5,550 bases of DNA from HdN1 sp052035295 (GCA_052035295.1 JBPOHS010000036.1:1-5550); one strand, 5' to 3'. Positions 1 through 5,550 are shown, counted from the first letter of the stretch. The notes: generated by a model from the letters alone, not told the origin. A program made the numbers and translations.

Positions 1-1667
1 ATCAGGATCTGCGGTTTGTCTGCCCCCGGAAACAACGAAAATCCGATTTTGGGTACCAGTGCCAACGACGCCGCCACCAATGCCAGTGACAGCAAGAGGC
101 TGGTTGCGGGTGCATCGAGCGCACGCCGCACCACGGGCGCATAAAACCGCTGAATGCCTTTATGCAAGAACTGCAGGAATACGTTACCTTCAGCACTCTC
201 GTTACGAGGCAACACCCGGCTCGCCAGAAACGGTACGATGGTAAAGGCGACCAGTAACGACGCCAGTATGGTCAGCACGACGGCCAGCGGTAGCCCACGC
301 GTGAATTTGCCAGCGCCTTCCGGCAGGTTGAGCAGCGGCAGGAACGCCAGAATCAACGTCGCCGTACAGCCCAGCACGGCCAGGGCAATCTGGTCGGTGG
401 CAGCAATGGCGGCCCGGGCGCGGCTCATGCCCTGTCGCAAATGACGGGTAATGTTTTCGACGACAACGATGGCATCATCCACCAACAACCCCAGGGCAAC
501 CACAAAACCTGCAATGGAAATCTGGTTGAGCGAAAATCCGAGAAACCACAGTCCCGCCAGACCGATGGCCAACGACAGGGGAATGGCGATCATGACGATG
601 CCGGCTGCCCGCAACCCCAGCGGCAACAAGGTCAGCGACACCAGCCCGAGCGCAATGGCGAAATCCAGCCCCAGTCGACGCAGGCGCTCGGCGACGTTCT
701 TGTACTGCTCGAAACCACGTTGCAGCGTGATATCGTCAGGCAGTTGACTCTCGAACAGCGCCAGTTTCTCATCGATCTCTTTCTGCACATCAAAGATATT
801 TTCGCCATCTTTCATGTTGGCGGTAACAAACGCCGCACGCTTGCCGTTATAACGGCCAAGATAGTTGTTTTCCTCGGCACCCCACGCCAGGGTGGCAATA
901 TCCCGCAACTTGATATTGCGGCCATTGCGCGAGGCCACCACGGTTTCTCCGATCTCATCGAGACTTTCGTAGTCACCCGTCGTCTTGAGGTTGAATCTGC
1001 GTGGACCAACGTTGACTGCCCCCCCGGGAACACTGCTGCCCTCGCCTTCCACCGCTTGCGCGACACTGCCGATGTCGATACCGAGCGTTGCCATGCGCGG
1101 AAGATCGAGCGCAACACTGATTTCCGGCTGCGGGTAGGCCCAGGTCTCGGAACGACGCACACCACGAATGGTTTCAAGCATTTCTTCCAGGCGCTCGGCC
1201 CGTTGTTTTAGCACCAACGGCGAGGCGGAATCCGAGACCAGCGCCAGCTGTACAATATTGACGAGGCCTGGACTGGACTTGCGCATGGTGATGTCGCGCA
1301 CTTCTTCGGGTAACTGATCCCGAAGCGCGTTCACCTCGCGGACAACTTCATCGTATTTCTTGTCGGCATCGACGGACCAATCAAATTCAACCCACAGAAC
1401 GCCCAACCCGTCTTCACTGGTGGAACGCATTTCCTTTACGTCGTCGAGTTCAGCAATGGCATCCTCGATCGGATCAATGGCCAGTCGTTCCACATCAACC
1501 GGGTCCGCGCCCGGAAAGGCGACCACCACGGTCACGACCGGTATGGGAAAACTCGGGTCTTCCTGCTTGGGAATGGATTGGAAAGCAAACAGGCCGAGCG
1601 CCACCATCATGAAGAACATGACGAGTGTGAACTGCCAGCGTTGAACCGCGAAATTCCAGATGCGCAT
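1..1667 (-). CDS. RND efflux pump inner-membrane permease, N-terminal part (3' end beyond left edge)
   Basis: Proton-driven inner-membrane subunit of a tripartite RND (AcrB-type) exporter, working with the adaptor encoded just upstream. The window holds 555 codons; family members are usually a little over 1000 residues, so about half is missing. Visible parts: TM1 about residues 13-30 followed by SIPKQEDPSFPIPVV, a first periplasmic loop about 31-333 containing FPGADPVDVE and RKSSPGLVN, then TM2-TM6 about 335-482, and TM7 about 522-541 leading to GFSLFPGADKP at the start of the second periplasmic loop. TM4 carries GLLVDDAIVVVEN with the Asp pair at 397-398, matching the AcrB proton-relay aspartates. 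Heavy-metal (CusA-type) pumps have only one Asp there, so a drug or hydrophobe substrate is inferred. The start at 1667 is supported by AAGGA seven bases upstream. The gap to the adaptor stop is only 10 bases, so the two genes are co-transcribed. The exact substrate cannot be told. Confidence 0.95.
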   Translation of the reverse strand, partial: MRIWNFAVQRWQFTLVMFFMMVALGLFAFQSIPKQEDPSFPIPVVTVVVAFPGADPVDVERLAIDPIEDAIAELDDVKEMRSTSEDGLGVLWVEFDWSVDADKKYDEVVREVNALRDQLPEEVRDITMRKSSPGLVNIVQLALVSDSASPLVLKQRAERLEEMLETIRGVRRSETWAYPQPEISVALDLPRMATLGIDIGSVAQAVEGEGSSVPGGAVNVGPRRFNLKTTGDYESLDEIGETVVASRNGRNIKLRDIATLAWGAEENNYLGRYNGKRAAFVTANMKDGENIFDVQKEIDEKLALFESQLPDDITLQRGFEQYKNVAERLRRLGLDFAIALGLVSLTLLPLGLRAAGIVMIAIPLSLAIGLAGLWFLGFSLNQISIAGFVVALGLLVDDAIVVVENITRHLRQGMSRARAAIAATDQIALAVLGCTATLILAFLPLLNLPEGAGKFTRGLPLAVVLTILASLLVAFTIVPFLASRVLPRNESAEGNVFLQFLHKGIQRFYAPVVRRALDAPATSLLLSLALVAASLALVPKIGFSLFPGADKPQIL

Positions 1668-1672
1668 GGCGG

Positions 1673-1679
1673 CTTCCTT
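1673..1679 (-). promoter_or_regulatory. Ribosome binding site of the permease gene, overlapping the adaptor stop codon
   Basis: AAGGAAG reads on the minus strand, with its AAGGA core ending seven bases before the ATG at 1667. Its first two bases are the last two of the adaptor TAA stop codon at 1678-1680. This fixes the permease start and suggests that translation of the two subunits is coupled. Confidence 0.7.
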
Positions 1680-2727
1680 ATTCCGTTACCAGCATGACGG
1701 TTTGCTGATCGTTGACGTAGGGAGCGCCGGCGACCACCACCGCATCCTGGGCGGATACGCCCTCGCTGATCACAACATCGTCACCCAACAAACGCACCAC
1801 CTTTCCGGATCGCAAATGCGCCTTTTCGCCTTCCACCACATAGAATTTTGCGATCCCGCTATCGATATCGACCAGCGCGGACACCGGCACAAGCAATCCT
1901 TGCAAATCTGTTGTTACGGCAATATCGGCCCGGCCAATCATGCCACTGCGCAACATGTTCTTCGGCACGGATAGCAGCGCGAGTTCCACCTCAAAGGTAC
2001 CGGTCGCCGGGTCAGCCATACCGGCGATGCGATTAACGATGGCATCAAAGCGCTTGTCAGGCCAGGCATCGACACTCACCCACGCCGTTTCACCCGTGCG
2101 CAGTTTGACGGCATCCTTGTCGGCCACGATGGTGCGCAACAGCCAACCACCGCCGTCGCCACTGACCGTGAGCACAGGCGCACCCGCGGCGACCATTTCG
2201 CGCCCACGCACGAGTCTGGCCAACACTCGCCCGTTGGCAGGCGCTATGATTGTGGCGTGTTCCTTGTTGAAACGCGCAGCCTGCAGGCCGGCATCGGCCA
2301 CATCCACGGTCATGCGCGCGTTATCGAAAATTTCCTGCGATATCAGCCCTTGCGCGTGCAGGCGATCAGTGCGATCCCGATCCCGTAACGCCTTTTGCCA
2401 GGCCTCTTCAGCCTGTTTGACCTGCGCATCCACTTCGGTGCTGTCAAGCCGCGCCAACACCTGTCCTTTGGTCACGTTGTCACCGATATCGACATTGACG
2501 CTTGCAACCACGCCTCCGGTCTTGAACGACAATTGCAACTCATCTGCCGCTTCCAACCGACCGGTAACGCCGAGGGTCAGCGTGCTGGGCAACGCGCGCG
2601 GCTGCGCGACAACCACCGGTACGCCGGGTGTCGGAGCCGTCGTTGGTTTGGTGTCAGCCAACGATGACGACTCGCTGCACCCACTCAGCAACCCGATCAG
2701 CACCAGGGCTGGAGCAATTTTATACAT
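1678..2727 (-). CDS. RND efflux periplasmic adaptor (membrane fusion protein), lipoprotein
   Basis: Bridges the inner-membrane RND permease and an outer-membrane channel. The 349-residue protein begins with a lipoprotein signal, MYKIAPALVLIGLLSGC, with lipobox L14-S15-G16-C17. Ser at +2 (no Asp) fits release to the outer membrane rather than retention in the inner membrane. Next come the first lipoyl half-motif about 57-97 (GGVVASVNVDIGDNVTKGQ), a short alpha-hairpin about 98-155, the second lipoyl half about 158-190 (IIAPANGRVLARLVRGREMV), a beta-barrel domain about 195-272 and a membrane-proximal domain about 275-349. A start 12 codons further up (2763) is possible in frame, but it would put residues ahead of the signal peptide, run through the operator and lack a ribosome site. 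The start at 2727 has AAAGGAG six bases upstream. The length is normal for the family, and the gene sits between its likely repressor and its permease. Substrate unknown. Confidence 0.95.
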   Translation of the reverse strand: MYKIAPALVLIGLLSGCSESSSLADTKPTTAPTPGVPVVVAQPRALPSTLTLGVTGRLEAADELQLSFKTGGVVASVNVDIGDNVTKGQVLARLDSTEVDAQVKQAEEAWQKALRDRDRTDRLHAQGLISQEIFDNARMTVDVADAGLQAARFNKEHATIIAPANGRVLARLVRGREMVAAGAPVLTVSGDGGGWLLRTIVADKDAVKLRTGETAWVSVDAWPDKRFDAIVNRIAGMADPATGTFEVELALLSVPKNMLRSGMIGRADIAVTTDLQGLLVPVSALVDIDSGIAKFYVVEGEKAHLRSGKVVRLLGDDVVISEGVSAQDAVVVAGAPYVNDQQTVMLVTE

Positions 2728-2733
2728 GGCAGA

Positions 2734-2740
2734 CTCCTTT
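2734..2740 (-). promoter_or_regulatory. Ribosome binding site of the adaptor gene
   Basis: AAAGGAG on the minus strand, six bases before the ATG at 2727. It is the strongest Shine-Dalgarno sequence in the window and decides between the starts at 2727 and 2763 in favour of 2727. Confidence 0.8.
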
Positions 2741-2754
2741 TCACGCGTTAACTG

Positions 2755-2782
2755 ACTAGACACATGTCTATATTCAGGGCAA
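2755..2782 (-). promoter_or_regulatory. Possible promoter of the adaptor-permease genes
   Basis: On the minus strand, TTGCCC (2782-2777) and TCTAGT (2760-2755) are separated by 16 bases; each matches the sigma-70 consensus at four of six positions. Transcription would begin near 2748, giving a leader of about 21 bases that carries the AAAGGAG ribosome site. The palindrome at 2757-2770 fills much of the spacer and part of the -10, as expected for repression by steric block. This is inferred from pattern only. Confidence 0.35.
2757..2770. promoter_or_regulatory. Palindromic operator upstream of the pump genes (probable TetR site)
   Basis: TAGACA-CA-TGTCTA is a perfect inverted repeat with six-base arms and a two-base spacer. 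It lies in the 59-base gap between the tetR stop and the adaptor ATG, 29 bases before that ATG. A nearly identical palindrome stands upstream of tetR itself (3447-3462). A symmetric site at both targets, next to a TetR-family gene, is the usual arrangement for a local efflux repressor. Binding by this particular protein is inferred. Confidence 0.7.
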
Positions 2783-2786
2783 AAAA

Positions 2787-3425
2787 TTACAGTTGATTCA
2801 AGGATCTCTCGATCAAACCCATCGCATGCTCGACCAGCGCGGATTGGCTGATGCCGTCTTTGGCCAGTTCACGACCTTTGGTCGCGACGATCTGTATGAT
2901 GCCGTGAGTAAAGGCCCACAACGTCACGGCGGTCAGGTTCGCGTCGCCGGTGTCTGGCCTCAACGAACCATCCTGTTTGGCAAATTCGATGGTTTCGACC
3001 ATATGCTCGTGCACCCGCCGGTAGCGTGCCTGTGCCCGCTGTTCGCCCTCGACAGTGTCTTCACACAGGGTCTTGCCTTCAAAACGGCTGACCGCCTCAA
3101 AGTAATGCGGCATTTCCTGGGCGAAGGCCATGTACGCCAGGCCGACCGCCTTGAGCTTGTCGAATCCGCGGGTATGACGCGCGGTGGCGTCAATGAAACG
3201 TTGATACAAGGTGTCGCAAGCCCGTTCCCAGAGGGCGGCATGCAGCTCACTCTTGTCCTTGAAATACAGGTAGACCAGCGCACGTGACAGGCGCGCGCGC
3301 TTGGCGACACCGTCAACGGTGACCTTGTCCCAGCCTTTCTCAAAGGCCAGATCATCGGCCGCCTGCACGATCTCGGCACGGCGACGCTCTTTTTCTTCCT
3401 GCTTTCTGTCTTGTAGGGTACTCAT
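2787..3425 (-). CDS. TetR/AcrR-family transcriptional repressor, likely controls the adjacent RND pump
   Basis: A 212-residue protein of normal TetR length. A basic N-terminal arm (about residues 7-18, rich in Lys, Arg and Glu) leads into the DNA-binding domain. The helix-turn-helix lies about 37-56, with VTVDGVAKRARLSRALVYLYF followed by KDKSELHAAL, the typical TetR signature. Residues from about 75 onward form the variable helical ligand-binding and dimer domain; its inducer cannot be read from the sequence. The gene is immediately upstream of the adaptor and permease on the same strand. Paired palindromes at 2757-2770 and 3447-3462 suggest that it represses both itself and the pump, with release on binding a pump substrate, as known for AcrR-type regulators. 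The ATG at 3425 has no visible Shine-Dalgarno sequence; upstream ATGs at 3439 and 3436 are out of frame. Confidence 0.93.
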   Translation of the reverse strand: MSTLQDRKQEEKERRRAEIVQAADDLAFEKGWDKVTVDGVAKRARLSRALVYLYFKDKSELHAALWERACDTLYQRFIDATARHTRGFDKLKAVGLAYMAFAQEMPHYFEAVSRFEGKTLCEDTVEGEQRAQARYRRVHEHMVETIEFAKQDGSLRPDTGDANLTAVTLWAFTHGIIQIVATKGRELAKDGISQSALVEHAMGLIERSLNQL

Positions 3426-3445
3426 GGGTAGATCATCATTTAGAA

Positions 3446-3474
3446 ATTAGACAGGTGTCAAATGCTAATGGTAG
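3446..3474 (-). promoter_or_regulatory. Possible promoter of tetR
   Basis: On the minus strand, TCTAAT (3451-3446) matches the -10 consensus at five of six positions, with a weak -35, CTACCA (3474-3469), 17 bases upstream. The start would be near 3439, leaving a leader of about 14 bases without a ribosome site. The -10 overlaps the right arm of the operator at 3447-3462, in the same register as TCTAGT at the pump promoter. A rival reading uses the perfect -35 TTGACA (3461-3456) with GATGAT (3437-3432) as -10, which would start the transcript at or next to the ATG. Confidence 0.35.
3447..3462. promoter_or_regulatory. Palindromic operator upstream of tetR (probable autoregulatory site)
   Basis: TTAGACA-GG-TGTCAAA is an inverted repeat with one mismatched pair per arm. 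Its core, GACA-N2-TGTC with the flanking TA on the left, is the same as at 2757-2770. It lies 21 bases before the tetR start, within the likely promoter. Autoregulation by the TetR protein is inferred from this repeat and from the family's habits. Confidence 0.65.
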
Positions 3475-3476
3475 CA
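3463..3476. repeat. Short inverted repeat next to the tetR operator
   Basis: TGCTA-ATGG-TAGCA is a perfect five-base inverted repeat that abuts the operator on the side away from tetR. It overlaps the weak -35 candidate of tetR. It may be chance, or a site for a second regulator. Confidence 0.3.
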
Positions 3477-3546
3477 GAACCCGGACCGTAGCGGGATCAG
3501 TCTGTTGCACGGAAGGAATAGTGGATGCGGGGATGTGGATCACGGC

Positions 3547-3562
3547 CCTCATGATGATGAGG
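3547..3562. repeat. Inverted repeat in the gap between the DUF2834 gene and tetR
   Basis: CCTCAT-GATG-ATGAGG is a perfect six-base inverted repeat with a four-base loop, about 38 bases past the stop codon of the membrane-protein gene. There is no run of T on the minus strand after it, so it is not a standard intrinsic terminator. The rest of the 174-base gap (3426-3599) shows only the tetR operator and promoter and no gene I can support. Confidence 0.35.
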
Positions 3563-3599
3563 AGTAGCGCCGCAGAAAGGTGAATCGACTGCCTGAGTG

Positions 3600-4265
3600 T
3601 CAGTGTCTGTCCGGGAATTTACGGCTGGCTGAGATCAGTAAAGCAAAACTCGCCGATACGCCCAGCAGCGAGAGAGGAATGGCCCGCCAGGCGCCGCTTT
3701 CACCATTTTTCTCGGACCATGCCAACAACCAGACACTGACAAGAATGCCACCGAGATCCCACAACCAGGAACGTGCCGGGTCCGTGAGCGCAAACGAGGC
3801 GACAAAAACCGACAGAGAGTCAGCGTTCAACGCTGCATGAATCCGGAACAAGGCCACGAAAAGCAACGCGCCAACGGCGATGGAAAGCGCTATCGAACGG
3901 GGCATCGTCGCCATGGTGCCACCCGATGCCGCCGTTATATTGTTCCTTGCCAGCGCGTGTCGACGCGCCAGCAAAAACAGGGGGAAGGCCCCTGCCATCG
4001 CAATCGTGAGTCCTCCGAGGACGTACAATGACGGGTATGCGACACCGACACGCCGGCCTTCCTGCAGTATCCACCAGCAGAGCAGAAAACACATGATCCA
4101 GAGGTCCAGCGCAATGGAGCATGACGCCGATGTCGCCAACGCCGCCTGAAAAAATGCAACCATATCGCCGCCGCTCAGCAAAAAGCGCAGGTTGTGAAAC
4201 CAGGAACCGATGGTCGCGATGGCGGCGACCAGCCAGAGCAGGATGATTTCGAGCCGCGGATTCAT
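3600..4265 (-). CDS. DUF2834-type membrane protein with two tandem three-helix units, function unknown
   Basis: An inner-membrane protein of unknown function. From the longer possible start (ATG at 4280) it has 226 residues; positions here use that numbering. Six helices are expected at about 11-28, 54-72, 86-106, 129-147, 172-189 and 199-217. Residues 43-108 fit my memory of DUF2834: FFQAALAT, a helix starting ALDL, then LQEGRRVGV and a last helix ending PLFLLARR. The second half repeats this at a fixed distance of 116 residues without gaps: T50/T166, S55/S171, D59-L60/D175-L176, E74/E190. DUF2834 proteins are usually about half this length. I prefer the start at 4265 (Met6) because GGAAG lies five bases upstream; the ATG at 4280 has no ribosome site. 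The gene follows the amidohydrolase gene in the same direction and is probably co-transcribed. No catalytic motif is seen. Confidence 0.8.
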   Translation of the reverse strand: MNPRLEIILLWLVAAIATIGSWFHNLRFLLSGGDMVAFFQAALATSASCSIALDLWIMCFLLCWWILQEGRRVGVAYPSLYVLGGLTIAMAGAFPLFLLARRHALARNNITAASGGTMATMPRSIALSIAVGALLFVALFRIHAALNADSLSVFVASFALTDPARSWLWDLGGILVSVWLLAWSEKNGESGAWRAIPLSLLGVSASFALLISASRKFPDRH

Positions 4266-4296
4266 TCGATCTTCCGACATAACACGACACCGGTTC

Positions 4297-4313
4297 GACG
4301 CTCAGACAGCGTC
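4297..4313. repeat. Intercistronic inverted repeat between amidohydrolase and DUF2834 genes
   Basis: GACGCT-CAGAC-AGCGTC is a perfect six-base inverted repeat with a five-base loop. It lies in the short gap between the amidohydrolase stop (4318) and the next start, and could form a hairpin in the mRNA. No T run follows it on the minus strand, so read-through is expected; it may affect mRNA stability or relative expression. Confidence 0.4.
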
Positions 4314-4317
4314 CCGT

Positions 4318-5088
4318 TCAGCAACACCCAAGTGAAGCAACGCTCAAGGGCAGCAAACGGGCCAGTATTTCCGCCCAATGCTCCTGCCCGCTCGCTTCCG
4401 CAATCAGATCCTGACGAATTTCGATTTCAACATGCAGCAACCCGCGCTGTTCGCCGTGTACCGGAATGCTGTAATCCGTCTGATCACTCACTGAATACGG
4501 CTCGTTATCACCCACGACCAAGCCCGGTTCAGCCTGCAGACGCGCCAGCAAGGCATGCGCCAAGCGGCAATCACGATGATAAAGTACACCGGCGTGCCAG
4601 GGGCGTACAAAGCCTTTGTAAACCGGTGTAAAACTGTGTAACGAGATAAGCAGGGTGCGCTGATTCTGGCGAAGGCGATTGTCGATACAACGGACAATCG
4701 CGTCATGATAAGGGTGGAATATTTCGCTCTCCCGTTGCTGTCGTTCCGTCACGGACACCGCCAGATTACCGGGAATAACGGTCTCTTCACTCAGGGTTGC
4801 GATGGCATCGGGAGCACTCGGCGGCCGATTGCAGTCGATCACCAGCCGCGAATAATGTTGCATGATGAGCGTGGCATCCAGTGTCACAGACAGCTTTTCT
4901 GCAAGCCCGGCAATGCCGATATCCCAGGCAATGTGCCGATCCAGATCGGCGGCAGACAATCCCAGCGTTCCCAGACGACGGGGTATGCGGCGCCCGGCAT
5001 GGTCTGCAATCAGCAAAAACGGCGCTGTGCCGGCAGCACGTTCAATACGGAACACCCGCGGGTCTGAAGGCTCGAGTAACTCAGTCAT
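4318..5088 (-). CDS. N-formylglutamate amidohydrolase-family protein
   Basis: A 256-residue cytosolic protein (no signal peptide) of the N-formylglutamate amidohydrolase family, metal-dependent amidases that in the known case split N-formylglutamate into formate and glutamate. Family-like motifs in order: LLIADHAG with H30, HIAWDIG with H52 and D56, YSRLVIDCNRP (80-89), SEIFHPYHDA with H125 and H128, LISLHSFTP with H151, and LHVEIEIRQD (218-227). The conserved His and acidic residues fit a metal-binding site, but I cannot assign ligands one by one. The length is normal. No histidine-degradation (hut) genes are visible, so the substrate may be another N-acylated or amide compound. It lies 42 bases after the transglutaminase-like gene and 37 bases before the membrane protein gene. 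The start at 5088 lacks a clear Shine-Dalgarno sequence. TATACT at 5125-5120 on the minus strand could be a -10, but no -35 supports it. Confidence 0.88.
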   Translation of the reverse strand: MTELLEPSDPRVFRIERAAGTAPFLLIADHAGRRIPRRLGTLGLSAADLDRHIAWDIGIAGLAEKLSVTLDATLIMQHYSRLVIDCNRPPSAPDAIATLSEETVIPGNLAVSVTERQQRESEIFHPYHDAIVRCIDNRLRQNQRTLLISLHSFTPVYKGFVRPWHAGVLYHRDCRLAHALLARLQAEPGLVVGDNEPYSVSDQTDYSIPVHGEQRGLLHVEIEIRQDLIAEASGQEHWAEILARLLPLSVASLGCC

Positions 5089-5130
5089 GACATGAACAAC
5101 GTTTGAAATTGGGCGCGTCAGTATAGTCGA

Positions 5131-5550
5131 TCACGGAAGTTCCAGGGGTTCCAGTACTTCATCGGTCACAACCTTGAAGCTCTCGAGCGTATTCGGGCCG
5201 AACGTCGTACTGATGGCGACGTCAGAGGCGTCGCGACCACGGGCAATCAAAACGCGGCCTATGCGTGGCGTGTTGTTGCGTGCATCAAACGTATACCAGT
5301 TGCCATCGAGATAGGCTTCGAACCATCCTGCAAAATCCATGGGGCCGTAAGGCGGTGGAACACCAATGTCACCCAGGTAGCCGGTACAGTAACGGGCGGG
5401 AATATTCATGCAACGACAGAACGCAATGGCCAGGTGTGCATAGTCACGACACACACCCCGTCTTTCGTTGAACGCTTGCCATGCTGTCTTGGTAACGTTC
5501 GCATATTCATAGCCGAACACGATGTGATGGTGAACAAAATCACAGATGGC
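5131..5550 (-). CDS. Transglutaminase-like family protein, C-terminal part (5' end beyond right edge)
   Basis: The last 139 residues of a transglutaminase-like (papain-fold, COG1305-type) protein; the frame is open through the right edge and the start is outside. Family members are often about 270-290 residues, so about half is missing. The ATG at 5520 is internal, since conserved sequence (CDFVHHHIMF) continues above it. Residue numbers are within this fragment. The nucleophile motif RRGVCRDYAHLA has Cys34; NIPARYCTGYLGDIGVPPP follows, then the region of the other catalytic residues, PMDFAGWFEAYLDG and WYTFDARNNTPRIGR with Asp89. The position before Gly75-Trp76, which in the general fold (HAW-E) is the catalytic His, is Ala74. 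Such proteins can act as proteases, amidases or cross-linkers; the reaction here is unknown. It begins the three-gene run with the amidohydrolase and the DUF2834 protein as far as the window shows. Confidence 0.9.
   Translation of the reverse strand, partial: AICDFVHHHIVFGYEYANVTKTAWQAFNERRGVCRDYAHLAIAFCRCMNIPARYCTGYLGDIGVPPPYGPMDFAGWFEAYLDGNWYTFDARNNTPRIGRVLIARGRDASDVAISTTFGPNTLESFKVVTDEVLEPLELP

Noticed and set aside
441..1211. Long plus-strand open frame of 256 codons opposite the permease gene
   Set aside because: It is antisense to a clearly recognisable RND permease, its translation is rich in Gln, Arg and His with no known domain, and it reflects the codon bias of the real gene.
1940..2755. 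Plus-strand open frame of 271 codons opposite the adaptor gene
   Set aside because: It is antisense to a well-supported adaptor; the Ser/Ala/Thr-rich translation is what an out-of-strand shadow looks like, with no domain.
2728..2763. In-frame upstream start of the adaptor at 2763
   Set aside because: It would place 12 residues ahead of a proper lipoprotein signal, pass through the operator, and has no ribosome site, while 2727 has AAAGGAG at good spacing.
2781..2786. Run of six T on the minus strand just after the tetR stop
   Set aside because: There is no hairpin before it, so it is not an intrinsic terminator; it probably lies in or near the -35 region of the pump promoter.
3521..3583. 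Plus-strand mini-frame with GTG start and GGAAGGA three bases upstream, 20 residues
   Set aside because: The spacing is too short for a good ribosome site, there is no promoter evidence, and a frame of this length is expected by chance.
5120..5125. TATACT on the minus strand as a -10 for the amidohydrolase gene
   Set aside because: The region 17 bases upstream (CCCCTG) does not resemble a -35 and there is no TG extension, so co-transcription with the upstream gene is the simpler reading.

Overview
The window looks like chromosomal DNA of a Gram-negative bacterium. It is moderately GC-rich, and the protein flavour (RND pump, outer-membrane-type lipoprotein adaptor, AcrR-like TetR regulator) suggests a proteobacterium, perhaps a gammaproteobacterium. 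No species can be named from the sequence. All six genes I can support read on the minus strand. Long plus-strand frames opposite the pump and adaptor genes are shadows of those genes. There are no RNA genes, insertion sequences, CRISPR arrays or attachment sites that I can see.

Layout in the direction of transcription, right to left. (1) Positions 5550-5131 hold the C-terminal part of a transglutaminase-like protein cut by the right edge. (2) Positions 5088-4318 hold an N-formylglutamate amidohydrolase-family protein. (3) Positions 4265-3600 hold a six-helix membrane protein that reads as two copies of a DUF2834-like three-helix unit. Gaps of 42 and 37 bases and a common direction suggest one transcription unit. 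A 174-base gap (3426-3599) follows, with small inverted repeats but no convincing terminator. (4) Positions 3425-2787 hold a TetR-family repressor. (5) Positions 2727-1678 hold a lipoprotein periplasmic adaptor of an RND pump. (6) Positions 1667-1 hold the first 555 codons of the inner-membrane RND permease, cut by the left edge.

The efflux half is a self-contained regulated drug-export cassette. Nearly the same palindrome, TAGACA-N2-TGTCTA, lies just upstream of both the adaptor gene and tetR, and at both places its right half overlaps a possible -10 hexamer. The simplest reading is that the TetR protein represses both its own gene and the pump genes. The permease carries the Asp-Asp proton-relay motif of the hydrophobe/drug type of RND pump. 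No outer-membrane channel gene is in the window.

The other half (transglutaminase-like, amidohydrolase, membrane protein) is less understood. Points worth a second look are an Ala where the transglutaminase-like fold usually has its catalytic His, the internal duplication of the DUF2834 protein, and an amidohydrolase with no histidine-utilisation genes beside it. I found nothing that clearly amounts to an undescribed system; the paired operators and the DUF2834 duplication are the best-supported new observations.
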